Source: Psychrobacter sp. Ps6 (GTDB lineage Bacteria; Pseudomonadota; Gammaproteobacteria; Pseudomonadales; Moraxellaceae). From it: a stretch of DNA of 64,000 nucleotides. Both the position numbers and the translations under genes were made by a program. Positions 20,815 through 29,074 of this stretch are shown piece by piece. How positions within the stretch are numbered: position 1 is the stretch's first letter; each line of letters begins with the position of its first letter. The stretch is from contig NZ_JADQAI010000011.1 in the NCBI RefSeq assembly GCF_022129235.1, forward strand, positions 1-64,000, in the 5' to 3' direction. The notes beneath the pieces were generated by a model, which saw only the letters and a program-made list of their open reading frames with translations, ran no database searches and had not been told where the DNA came from.

Positions 20815-21828
20815 TTATAATTTATTTACTATTTCATCTATCGATTTTAAAGCAAGTTTTCTGTATTCAGGCTTTACTTGTACTCTTCTTCCGGCTATAG
20901 ATAATCTGCCTGTAGGCATTATAGAAAAAGGACAGCCTCTAGCAAAAGCAACAACGCCAGTTGTACCAAAATCACGGACACTCACCATACCATCTATAGC
21001 GTCACTAAAAGTAAAATTGTCTGGATAGTCATTGACGAGTTCATTAACATCATGATCAATTCCCGTCAACACTGCCTTGAAAGCTGAGGCGTCTCCCATA
21101 TATTGAGTAATTCTGTTTTTAATTATTAAATGTATTTTTGGAAGCTCTCTACCAGCATCATTTAATTTTTTAGAGAATGTATAGTTCTTATATACTTCTG
21201 AAGGTAGTTTTTGACCATATATAAGTGAAAATGCATTTTGGATAGCTCTTCTAGATGAATCATCTGCCATAACCGGCAGCACCACATTATCTGAAGCGGC
21301 AATAGCAATCTGTGTATACATGGAGAAGCTTGGATTAGTGTCTATAAAAACATAGTCATAATCCAAGTTCTCTAGTAAATCACTTAACCAATCAATAATA
21401 GACATCCATGCATTGATACCTGGTATATCATTGTTAGCCAAAGTGTTCATCGCAATAGCTTGAAGCTCTAACAGGGCATCACCACATATTAAATCGAGAT
21501 TCTTTGGTATATTTTCATTAAATAAACTAGGATTCATAACAAAGGCAGTAGCATCAAAGCTTGGTTTTGTAAAGGGAGAGCTTAATCGATAATCAAAATA
21601 TCCTCCAATACTACATCTTGGCACTTTTCCTTGTTGCATCAAAAGATTATTGCTTCCGCTCTCCTCCTGACCACCTAACAACATTTCAGATATATTAGCT
21701 TGAGGGCATATGTCTATAACCAAAACTCGTTTATCTGAGTTTAGTTCTGCAAATCTTGTAACAGCCTGAAAAGTCAAACTTGTTTTACCAGTGCCACCTT
21801 TGTTATTCCAAAATGCATAAATCTTCAT
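20815..21828 (-). CDS. Orphan ParA-like ATPase
   Basis: A 337-residue ParA/MinD-superfamily ATPase. The start is MKIYAFWNN with a strong GGAGGAA site five bases upstream; the longer frame to 21864 is not supported. The deviant Walker A is NKGGTGKTS (residues about 10-18), then VLVIDICPQANISEML and YVFIDTNPSFSMYTQIA with the Walker B region. The last 60 residues (SVRDFGTTGVVAFARGCPFS and onward) resemble ParA C-termini. There is no parB, parS-like site or replication gene beside it, so it is not evidently a partition cassette. It is more AT-rich than its neighbours, with rare codons such as ATA, suggesting horizontal gain between metY and nfuA. Function unknown. Confidence 0.85.
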   Translation of the reverse strand: MKIYAFWNNKGGTGKTSLTFQAVTRFAELNSDKRVLVIDICPQANISEMLLGGQEESGSNNLLMQQGKVPRCSIGGYFDYRLSSPFTKPSFDATAFVMNPSLFNENIPKNLDLICGDALLELQAIAMNTLANNDIPGINAWMSIIDWLSDLLENLDYDYVFIDTNPSFSMYTQIAIAASDNVVLPVMADDSSRRAIQNAFSLIYGQKLPSEVYKNYTFSKKLNDAGRELPKIHLIIKNRITQYMGDASAFKAVLTGIDHDVNELVNDYPDNFTFSDAIDGMVSVRDFGTTGVVAFARGCPFSIMPTGRLSIAGRRVQVKPEYRKLALKSIDEIVNKL

Positions 21829-21854
21829 AAATATTCCTCCAAAATTAGATAGGA

Positions 21855-21883
21855 ATAGTACCATATGTCCATTTTTGACACAA
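21855..21883 (-). promoter_or_regulatory. Candidate promoter of the ParA-like gene
   Basis: On the minus strand TTGTGT (21878-21883) is 17 bases from TACTAT (21855-21860), ending about 27 bases before the start codon. A second possible pair, TTGTTT and TACAAT, lies slightly upstream. Both suggest the gene has its own promoter rather than reading through from nfuA. Confidence 0.45.
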
Positions 21884-21938
21884 GCATGTCATTATTGTAC
21901 AAAGAATCAATATTTAAACAAAGTCTACTAATACTTAT

Positions 21939-22601
21939 TTACTTATAGTAAGCATTTTCTGTACGAGTATGATCGGTATCATCAACCACTTGCGTCAGCT
22001 CTGGTATTTGCTGCTTAAGCTGTACTTCAACACCTTGACGCAGCGTCATATCGACGGCTGAACAGCCTTGGCAACCACCGCCGAATTTTAAGACAGCAGT
22101 TAGGCCAATACCTTCTTCATCAATCAATTCAAGCAACTGTACGTCACCGCCATGCGCGGCCAAGCCAGGGTTAATCTCTGACTGTAAGACATAGTTAATA
22201 CGCTCTTCGACACTGGCATCAGCGCCCACTTTGGGTACTTTAGAGTTTGGCGCGCGGAAGGTTAGCTGACCACCAAAACGATCTTTATTGTAATCGATGA
22301 CCGCATCTTCTAGATAAGGAACCGATGCCGCTTCGATAAAGGCCGAAAAGTCATCATAAGTAAAACGCAAATCTGCGCTGTCTTCTTCGCCCGGCTGGTT
22401 ATAGGCCATGCAGCACTCTGCGCGCGGCGTGCCTGGATGCTCAACGAAGATACGCACACCAATACCATCAGTATCTTGCTTGGCTAACAAATCTGCTAAA
22501 TAGCCTTGAGCCGATTCAGTGATGGTGATATTGCTTTTTACTTCAACTTGCTCAGTATCTAATGCTGACTCATAGTCAGCGGCTTGATTTTGCTCACTCA
22601 T
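21939..22601 (-). CDS. nfuA: Fe-S biogenesis protein NfuA
   Basis: Iron-sulfur carrier that delivers 4Fe-4S clusters to target enzymes, especially under stress. Two parts are visible in its 220 residues: an N-terminal degenerate A-type domain (about 20-115) and a C-terminal Nfu domain with the cluster-binding CxxC in [14 protein letters not shown]. The start at MSEQNQ is preceded by AGGAAA; an upstream ATG eight codons earlier lacks a site. Single gene, about 110 bases before the ParA-like gene. Confidence 0.95.
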   Translation of the reverse strand: MSEQNQAADYESALDTEQVEVKSNITITESAQGYLADLLAKQDTDGIGVRIFVEHPGTPRAECCMAYNQPGEEDSADLRFTYDDFSAFIEAASVPYLEDAVIDYNKDRFGGQLTFRAPNSKVPKVGADASVEERINYVLQSEINPGLAAHGGDVQLLELIDEEGIGLTAVLKFGGGCQGCSAVDMTLRQGVEVQLKQQIPELTQVVDDTDHTRTENAYYK

Positions 22602-23089
22602 AATATTTCCTATGCATTGTGACACAAGCGCAATATCTATTATGGCTACTGTGTCGTGAATTTGAATTTTTCAGAATTTTTACGGCGTATATCAGTTTGC
22701 AAGTCATCAGTGCTTTAGGTTTATTATTGTAATGCACCGGCAGCAATAGTCATAAAATTTAATCCGTCTATAATGGCCATTATACCTGAATCAAGTAATA
22801 ATTCCGACCGTGCTACTGCGAATTGAGCCGCGACCACTATAAATGGTTGTCATTGGTTTTTTTAATGGCGCTACAAATCACTAGATTAAGCATTGTTTAT
22901 ATAATGACCGATAAGCTACCCTCTATATAAAGACAGCTACATTATTTATCAAGCAGACTAAATACAAATAATGCCTACCAAGGATACACCCCTAAACATC
23001 TTTCTACTTGTCAGAAAGTCACAGGCTGTGTCAGTATTAGCGTCATTAATTTTTTATCAATAAAAATAAGTTGTAGGAAATTGGCGTCT
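22602..23089. other. Divergent region between nfuA and the NAD salvage operon
   Basis: Nearly 490 bases between divergent genes, so it must hold promoters for both. It is AT-rich with a few short dyads such as ACCACTATAAATGGT near 22836. I could not identify a confident operator or promoter, and there is no open frame. Confidence 0.35.
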
Positions 23090-24157
23090 ATGAGTGAATT
23101 ATCAGAGCAAGCTTCAGATAAGAAAAACCCCGATCAGAAAAACAGTACACACTACCGTTATTTGGTTTTTATCGGGCGTTTCCAGCCATTTCATTGTGGG
23201 CACAAGGCAGTCATTGATGAAGCGCTCAAACGCTCTGATGAAGTGATTATGCTGATTGGTTCGGCCAATCTACCACGCAGCTTACGTAATCCGTTTAGCG
23301 TCGCTGAACGCGCTGCGATGATTAAGGGCGCTTACTCAGCAGAAGACGCCGCTCGTATCCATTGCGTCGGTCTAGACGATGCGCTCTACAATGACACGCG
23401 CTGGCTACAATATGTCCAAGCAGGCGTAAAATCTGTTACGGGTGACTTGCAAACAGATATTGGCTTGATTGGTCACTCAAAAGACAGCTCATCATATTAC
23501 TTATCGCTATTCCCTAACTGGGCATCGGTGTCAGTACCTAATTATCATAATCTATCAGCCACGCCTATTCGCGACAGCTATCTGATGGGCGCTACGCCAA
23601 CACCTGAGCGTACGCCTGAGTCAACACGCAACGTCCTCGATGAATTCAAAAAAACGGACGATTATCATCAATTGCATGAAGAAGCAGACTTTATTGATAA
23701 ATACAAAAGACAGTGGCAATCTGCCCCCTATCCGCCGACTTTTATGACGGCTGATGCTTTGATTGTACAGTCGGGGCACATCTTGCTAGTCGAGCGACGC
23801 AGTATGCCAGGACGCGGCCTATGGGCACTGCCGGGTGGATTTTTAAATCCAAAAGAGACGCTATTTGATGCTTGTATTCGCGAGCTACGTGAAGAGACGC
23901 GCCTCAAAGTCCCTGAGCCTGTATTACGCGGTTCTTGCCATAGTCAGCATACCTTTGACGATCCGTACCGCTCAGCGCGTGGTCGCACGATTACTCAAGC
24001 GTTTTATTTTCAGCTAAAAAACGACCCAAAAGGGTTGCCAAAAGTAAAAGGCGGCGATGATGCGACCAAAGCATTTTGGCTGCCATTGGCAGAGCTTGAT
24101 GCCAAAATGATGTTTGAAGATCACTATGCAATTATTACCAAAATGGTTGGGTTGTAG
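23090..24157 (+). CDS. Bifunctional NMN adenylyltransferase / Nudix hydrolase
   Basis: A 355-residue fusion. The N-terminal half is a nucleotidyltransferase with GRFQPFHCGHKAVIDEAL (the HxGH-type motif) and SATPIRDSYLMG near residue 160, expected to adenylate NMN to NAD+. The C-terminal half is a Nudix hydrolase with a complete Nudix box, GGFLNPKETLFDAC followed by RELREET. This is the architecture of the NadM-Nudix enzymes of cyanobacteria and Francisella. The ATG at 23090 has AGGAAA before it; a TTG three codons earlier is possible. The next gene is nadV, so nicotinamide to NMN to NAD+ is encoded in order. Confidence 0.92.
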   Translation: MSELSEQASDKKNPDQKNSTHYRYLVFIGRFQPFHCGHKAVIDEALKRSDEVIMLIGSANLPRSLRNPFSVAERAAMIKGAYSAEDAARIHCVGLDDALYNDTRWLQYVQAGVKSVTGDLQTDIGLIGHSKDSSSYYLSLFPNWASVSVPNYHNLSATPIRDSYLMGATPTPERTPESTRNVLDEFKKTDDYHQLHEEADFIDKYKRQWQSAPYPPTFMTADALIVQSGHILLVERRSMPGRGLWALPGGFLNPKETLFDACIRELREETRLKVPEPVLRGSCHSQHTFDDPYRSARGRTITQAFYFQLKNDPKGLPKVKGGDDATKAFWLPLAELDAKMMFEDHYAIITKMVGL

Positions 24158-24322
24158 TTTTTCGTTATTAGACGGATAAGCAGGTCATGGTCAAATCAAC
24201 CCTCACTGATATCTACACCATGTATTTTTTAACTTTTTATACCAGTGCCGATAGACGGCACTCAACCGCCGCCACTGTTCTTTCAACGCAGCTGCGGCAG
24301 CTCAAAGCAGAGGAGTTCTGTG

Positions 24323-25720
24323 ATGTACACCAGTAATCTAAACAATTTAATCTTAAATAGTGACAGCTATAAAACCTCACATTGGGTGCAATATCCAAGT
24401 GGTAGTGAGTATCTGTCCAGCTACATTGAAGCGCGCAAAGGCGACTATGATGTGGTGTTCTTCGGCTTACAAGCCTTTATTAAAGAATACCTAAGCACCC
24501 CTATCACGCATCAAGATATCAACGAAGCTGAAAAAGTGGTTAAAGCGCATGGCTTGACCTTTAATCGTGCGGGCTGGGAGCACTTGATTGAAAAACACAA
24601 CGGCTATTTGCCACTGCGTATTCAAGCCGTTCCTGAAGGCAGCATCGTGCCAGTATCCAATGTGGTGTGCCAAGTTATCAACACTGATCCAGAGTTTTAT
24701 TGGTTACCAAGTTATATCGAAACAGCGCTATTGCGCGCGATTTGGTATCCGTCAACGGTCGCTAGTGTTTCTCGCTACTGCAAAGAAATTATCCGTCAAG
24801 CGCTAGAAAAGTCAGCAGACAATACAGAGTCGCTGCCTTTTCGCTTACATGACTTTGGCGCGCGCGGTGCGTCGAGTCAGGAGACGGTTGCCCTTGGCAG
24901 CTTGGCGCATTTGGTCAACTTTGCTGGTACTGATTCAATGACAGCACTCATTGCGGCCAGTCGCTGGTATCAAATGGGTGATGACATGCCTGCGTTTTCT
25001 ATTCCAGCGGCTGAACACAGTACGATGACAGCATGGGGACGTGATGGCGAAGCCGCTGCTTTTCACAATATGATTGAGCAGTTTGGCGGCGAAGATAAAG
25101 CTTTTTCAGTTGTATCTGACAGTTACGACCTATGGAATGCAATCGACAATATCTGGGGCGATGCCTTAAAAGACGACGTCAAAAACATGGGCGGCACCTT
25201 GGTCATTCGACCAGACAGCGGCGAGCCCACCAAAGTCGTCCGTGAAGCGCTAGAGCGCTTGGCGGTGAAATTTGGCACTACGGTAAACAGCAAAGGCTAT
25301 AAAGTCTTGCCTGACTACGTGCGCATCATCCAAGGCGATGGCATCAGCTCACAAAGCTTAAGCAAAATTATTGACGTGATAATCAAAGCAGGCTTTAGCA
25401 TAGAAAACGTGACATTTGGTATGGGCGGTGGTTTATTGCAGCAAGTCAACCGTGACACCATGAGCTGGGCGATGAAATCGAGCGCTATCTGTATCGATGG
25501 CACATGGAAAGATATTTATAAAGATCCTATCACCAGCCGCTCAAAGCGCTCGAAAAAAGGACGATTAGCACTGGTACAAGATGGCAATGGTCAGATCAAA
25601 ACCATAAAAGAGCAGGCATTGGGTGCACCATCAGACAACCTATTACGCGATGTCTATGTTGATGGTCAATTATTAATTGAGGAAAGCCTCACGACTATTA
25701 GGGAACGTGCAGGATGGTAG
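24323..25720 (+). CDS. nadV: Nicotinamide phosphoribosyltransferase
   Basis: Converts nicotinamide and PRPP to NMN, the one-step salvage route otherwise typical of animals, some phages and a minority of bacteria. The 465 residues start MYTSNLNNLILNSDSYKTSH, with AGGAG seven bases before the ATG. Conserved features: YKTSHWVQYP, RLHDFGARGASSQE, and VIRPDSGEPTKVV, the PRPP/nicotinamide-binding region, plus GMGGGLLQQVNRDTM. A GTG frame extends to 24245 but its peptide has no family counterpart. The 165-base spacer after the NMNAT gene suggests one operon; the stop overlaps the next start. Confidence 0.95.
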   Translation: MYTSNLNNLILNSDSYKTSHWVQYPSGSEYLSSYIEARKGDYDVVFFGLQAFIKEYLSTPITHQDINEAEKVVKAHGLTFNRAGWEHLIEKHNGYLPLRIQAVPEGSIVPVSNVVCQVINTDPEFYWLPSYIETALLRAIWYPSTVASVSRYCKEIIRQALEKSADNTESLPFRLHDFGARGASSQETVALGSLAHLVNFAGTDSMTALIAASRWYQMGDDMPAFSIPAAEHSTMTAWGRDGEAAAFHNMIEQFGGEDKAFSVVSDSYDLWNAIDNIWGDALKDDVKNMGGTLVIRPDSGEPTKVVREALERLAVKFGTTVNSKGYKVLPDYVRIIQGDGISSQSLSKIIDVIIKAGFSIENVTFGMGGGLLQQVNRDTMSWAMKSSAICIDGTWKDIYKDPITSRSKRSKKGRLALVQDGNGQIKTIKEQALGAPSDNLLRDVYVDGQLLIEESLTTIRERAGW

Positions 25721-26556
25721 ACACCAACAAACTGACATCTATCGCAAAAGATGTCCTACTTGCGCCTGTTTATCTGTATCAAGGACGCAAAATCAAGCGT
25801 GAAACCGTTCGTTTGCCGGAACCAAACGGCGAAAGACATGGTATGGTTGAGCTATCAAAAGCAGATGATGGAGTATCATCTAAAAGCCAAGAGACGCTCA
25901 ATTTGATGGTCGTCGGCGACTCAGCAGCAGCGGGTGTCGGTAGCCAAACTCAGCAAGAGGCACTGGTTGGTAAGCTGATTCCGATATTGGAACAGAATGC
26001 CGTTATTCGATCGAACTTTGGACAGCTCAATTGGTCATTACAAGCGACGACTGGTCATACTAGCTTTGATATTTTGCGCAGATTATATGTCTTCCCTATT
26101 CCTGACCAACCTATCGATGTGATGTTGCTGAGCGTTGGGGTCAACGATACGACGTCCAACGTTTCTGTGCATCAATGGCAGCAGCAAATTGAAGATATCA
26201 TTAATATTGCGCAGCGTAAATTTGGCGTACGCGAACTGATCTTTTTAAGCTTACCACCGATGGCGCAAATGCCTGCGATTCCCTCCCCGCTCAATAATTT
26301 CGTTGGTGCAAAAGCCTCGATATTAGATGACATATTGCAACAAGTCTGCGCTGCTCATGACGGTGTCAATTATATGGCGACTGACTTTGCGCGCATGATA
26401 TCAGAGCATGGTAATGGTCAGCCTATTGATATTGCGGTGATGTTTGCTAGTGATGGCTTTCACCCGAGTAGCCTCATGTACGGTTATTGGGCACAGCAGA
26501 TCGTAGAGAACATGACCCAGCTGTTAGACTCATCCGCCGCTCAGACGGATTGCTAA
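25714..26556 (+). CDS. SGNH/GDSL-family hydrolase
   Basis: A 280-residue SGNH hydrolase. Block I is VVGDSAAAGVGS with Ser70, block III has SVGVNDTTSNVS with the oxyanion Gly/Asn, and block V is FASDGFHPSS with the Asp-His pair. No cleavable signal peptide is apparent; the N-terminal TSIAKDVLLAPVYLYQ is only weakly hydrophobic. Its ATG overlaps the nadV stop by seven bases, which implies coupled translation. A role linked to NAD salvage is suggested only by position; acyl-ester hydrolysis is the family activity and the substrate is unknown. Confidence 0.83.
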   Translation: MVDTNKLTSIAKDVLLAPVYLYQGRKIKRETVRLPEPNGERHGMVELSKADDGVSSKSQETLNLMVVGDSAAAGVGSQTQQEALVGKLIPILEQNAVIRSNFGQLNWSLQATTGHTSFDILRRLYVFPIPDQPIDVMLLSVGVNDTTSNVSVHQWQQQIEDIINIAQRKFGVRELIFLSLPPMAQMPAIPSPLNNFVGAKASILDDILQQVCAAHDGVNYMATDFARMISEHGNGQPIDIAVMFASDGFHPSSLMYGYWAQQIVENMTQLLDSSAAQTDC

Positions 26557-26584
26557 AAACACGCAAGTATTGATTTATCAACAC

Positions 26585-26615
26585 AAAAAAACCGCTGAAT
26601 CATCAGCGGTTTTTT
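26585..26615. terminator. Bidirectional terminator, SGNH hydrolase/rpmE2
   Basis: AAAACCGCTGA and TCAGCGGTTTT form a perfect stem with a four-base loop inside A and T runs. It separates the convergent NAD salvage operon and the L31 gene. Confidence 0.93.
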
Positions 26616-26652
26616 ATAGCTTAGCAAAACACATTTACACCATAGGTATAAA

Positions 26653-26931
26653 TTATTCAGCAGCGTCAGCAGCTTTCTTGCTACGGCCACCAAATGCACC
26701 AAAGCGTTTGTTGAAGCTTGCAACACGGCCTTCAGTAGAGGTTTTACGTTGCTCACCAGTATAGAATGGATGCGACGCACTTGAGATATCAAGTGGGTAG
26801 TATGGGTATTCTTTACCTTCGTATTCGCGAGTCGCTTTAGTCTTAGCCGTTGAACGAGTCAAAAAGAACACGTCAGCGTTCGTGTCATGGAATAAAACTT
26901 CTTGGTAATCAGGATGGATATCTTTACGCAT
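26653..26931 (-). CDS. rpmE2: 50S ribosomal protein L31, type B
   Basis: A 92-residue L31 of the zinc-free type. It begins [17 protein letters not shown] and has [12 protein letters not shown], with none of the four cysteines of the zinc-binding L31. Such paralogues usually replace the zinc form when zinc is scarce and are often Zur-controlled. The upstream 490 bases were scanned for a Zur-like palindrome and none was obvious, so zinc control is not shown here. Single gene with a terminator beyond it. Confidence 0.95.
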   Translation of the reverse strand: MRKDIHPDYQEVLFHDTNADVFFLTRSTAKTKATREYEGKEYPYYPLDISSASHPFYTGEQRKTSTEGRVASFNKRFGAFGGRSKKAADAAE

Positions 26932-27421
26932 AATAAACTCTCTAGGTCCGATGTATGTATGGCAATTTGCATCAACATCATGAGCGATGTCTCAAACAAA
27001 CGAAAACATACGTAACTGAGGCACTAAGGACATTATAAGTATGGCAACTGTGTCACTGGCTTATTCCAGCACAAAGCACCACTCTTCTGCTCACTTAGCC
27101 TTTCCCCAGCGGGAAAATTAAACCGCGATTTTAACGGTTTTTGTCACCCAACGCAAGCCACAGTTATGATAGTTATATGTGATAAGTTGTCACTAAGAGG
27201 GAAATAGTGTTGAGATGTATGAGTTAACCCAGTACAATATTTTGGTTAGTTAAATTAATCAATTATACAGATATCTGTAGTTAATCTAACGAGATTTAGC
27301 TTGCTTTGTCATTTATCTATGCATTTTTAGGCTATATGGCTAGTCAGTTTTCTACAAAAAATATCGCACTTTTTACTTATCGGTAAGCACGACTTCTCTA
27401 ATACTAAATAAGGATTATTCA
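26932..27421. other. Divergent region rpmE2/yceI
   Basis: Holds the promoters of two divergent genes. A weak AAACCG/CGGTTT hairpin followed by TTT lies at about 27118-27141 but has no gene to terminate on its strand. No frame or recognised operator seen. Confidence 0.3.
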
Positions 27422-28027
27422 ATGATAAACACTGCCATCAAAACCACTACTAAGGCACTATTGATCAGCTCAGCACTTGCTATCACGACCATGGCAAGCG
27501 CTGCTCTACCAACTCAGTGGCAACTAGATAATTCACATACTCGTGTCGGTTTCTCTGTTGAGCACATGGGGTTTTCTACGGTTATGGGTCACTTTAGTGA
27601 CGTCGACGGTACCGTGCAGTTTGACCTAAAAAACCCAAACCAAACACAGCTTAACTTTGTCATTGATACAGACAGTATCGATACTGCTTGGGCAGCCCGT
27701 GACAAGCATCTAAAAACCGACGAGTTTTTCAATGTTGAGAAGTATCCTACCATGAGCTTTAAATCGACTCAGGTTAATTTTATCAATCTACAACAAGCAA
27801 AAGTCACTGGCGACTTTACGTTACTCGGTCAAACCAAACCATTAACCCTTAACCTAACGCTAAAGAAAATCGATAACAGCCCTCTTACTAAAGAGCCTGT
27901 GATTGGTTTCCGCGCTACAGGCAATATCGATCGTACTGCTTATGGCATGGATGCGTACTCGCAAGGCGTTACCACCAATGTGCCTATTCAGATAGACGGC
28001 GAATTGGTAGAGAAAAAGTCAAAATAG
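27422..28027 (+). CDS. YceI-family periplasmic protein
   Basis: A 201-residue exported protein of the YceI family, lipocalin-like barrels that bind polyprenyl or other isoprenoid lipids in the periplasm. The signal peptide ends TMASAALP, giving cleavage near residue 28. The mature protein has the family's WQLDNSHTRVGFSVEHMGFS start, a VMGHFSDVDGTVQF strand and an RATGNIDRTAYGM block near the end. The ATG is preceded by AAGGATTATTCA. Ligand unknown. A strong terminator follows, shared with the convergent lipoprotein gene. Confidence 0.92.
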   Translation: MINTAIKTTTKALLISSALAITTMASAALPTQWQLDNSHTRVGFSVEHMGFSTVMGHFSDVDGTVQFDLKNPNQTQLNFVIDTDSIDTAWAARDKHLKTDEFFNVEKYPTMSFKSTQVNFINLQQAKVTGDFTLLGQTKPLTLNLTLKKIDNSPLTKEPVIGFRATGNIDRTAYGMDAYSQGVTTNVPIQIDGELVEKKSK

Positions 28028-28062
28028 ACGTCATTCGCTATTAGTCGCTTTCACTAGCAACA

Positions 28063-28101
28063 ACAAAAAAAGCAGCCTCTATAATAGGGCTGCTTTTTTT
28101 G
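28063..28101. terminator. Bidirectional terminator, yceI/lipoprotein
   Basis: AAAAAAAGCAGCC and GGCTGCTTTTTTT form a stem with a ten-base loop; A and T tracts on either side let it act for both converging genes. Confidence 0.92.
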
Positions 28102-28124
28102 TCCAACAATAGTGTTATAAGATA

Positions 28125-28559
28125 CTATTTGGTTGGGATAACATGCCAAACGTCAAATTTGTCGTCGCCATCTTTGTCGCCCATTTTTGTATCATTAGCA
28201 TAGAAGTATAATGGCTTACCATTCATTGCCCATTGATACTTACCATCTTCACGCTTGAACGCCGCAAACTGACCAGAAGCTTTAGCATTGCTTGGTGCTT
28301 GGAAGATTGGCCACACAACTTGACACGCTGCGCCGCAATCTGACTTATTCATTGAATCTTTGTCATAAGTATAAAGCGTCATGTAATTGGTTGCATCAAC
28401 CAACACGCCATTTTTGCTAGCGACAGGGGCAGTGTTTTTATTGGTCGCTTGGACTTCGTGCGTGCCTGACATGTCATTTCCAACGACACTTTTCAGGGTT
28501 GTACAACCGGTCAATGCTAATACGCCAGTTAGTGCAGATAACATCATGATATTTTTCAT
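28125..28559 (-). CDS. Small lipoprotein with repeated Y-x-[FWY]-x-x-D motif
   Basis: A 144-residue exported lipoprotein. Lipobox LTGC places the lipidated Cys at residue 19. Two copies of the short aromatic motif of the COG4315 family are seen, LYTYDKDSMNKSDC near residue 62 and LYFYANDTKMGD near 117, with an intervening CGAACQVVWP cysteine pair. Function of the family is not known. The start has an AAGGAAG site. Expressed alone, convergent with yceI. Confidence 0.85.
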   Translation of the reverse strand: MKNIMMLSALTGVLALTGCTTLKSVVGNDMSGTHEVQATNKNTAPVASKNGVLVDATNYMTLYTYDKDSMNKSDCGAACQVVWPIFQAPSNAKASGQFAAFKREDGKYQWAMNGKPLYFYANDTKMGDKDGDDKFDVWHVIPTK

Positions 28560-29074
28560 AGCAACTTCCTTGTCATTTTAATAATTGTAATAGTAAATTT
28601 TATGAGCCGTTTTTATTTTTTGATGTGAAAGTGATAAAAACAGAGCTTTAACCTCACTTGAGCGAAATAAATATAGCACACAGTTTTTAGCGATGATGGC
28701 CATCAATATACAAACTTACAAAAGTGGCTGAATTTTACAAAATGCTTAAACACAAGCCTTTTTGGCTACAGAAAACTGACCTTATTGCCCTTCTCCAGAT
28801 GTTGCACTTAAAACTGTCTATTAAGAACTGACCAAGACCACCTTACCTCGTTGACAAAACTCATGCATCTACTTACGTATTTGCCATCATATTGTCTGTA
28901 GTTCTTCGTAAAATGAACTTATAGAAATGAAGTATTACTACACAATGGAAAACACCTCTATTGTGGCTTATAAATAAATATTGAACTTAGCGGCCTTCGC
29001 ACGCATATCAATAGTTACAAGACATTTAACGATTACACCGAGCATGGCCTGATGCAAATGCTACTAAGGATATA
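28560..29074. other. Divergent region before the FAD oxidoreductase
   Basis: About 515 AT-rich bases between divergent genes. I see no open frame, RNA gene or strong dyad; it presumably holds the two promoters. Confidence 0.3.

Noticed and set aside
20815..21828. Plasmid partition locus or integrated plasmid
   Set aside because: No parB, centromere-like repeats, replication gene or integration scar; flanking genes are chromosomal core genes.
24245..24322. N-terminal extension of NadV from a GTG codon
   Set aside because: The extra 26 residues lack family counterparts, while the ATG at 24323 has AGGAG at the right distance.
26932..27421. Zur box upstream of the zinc-free L31 gene
   Set aside because: Expected from other bacteria, but no palindrome close to the Zur consensus could be found by eye.
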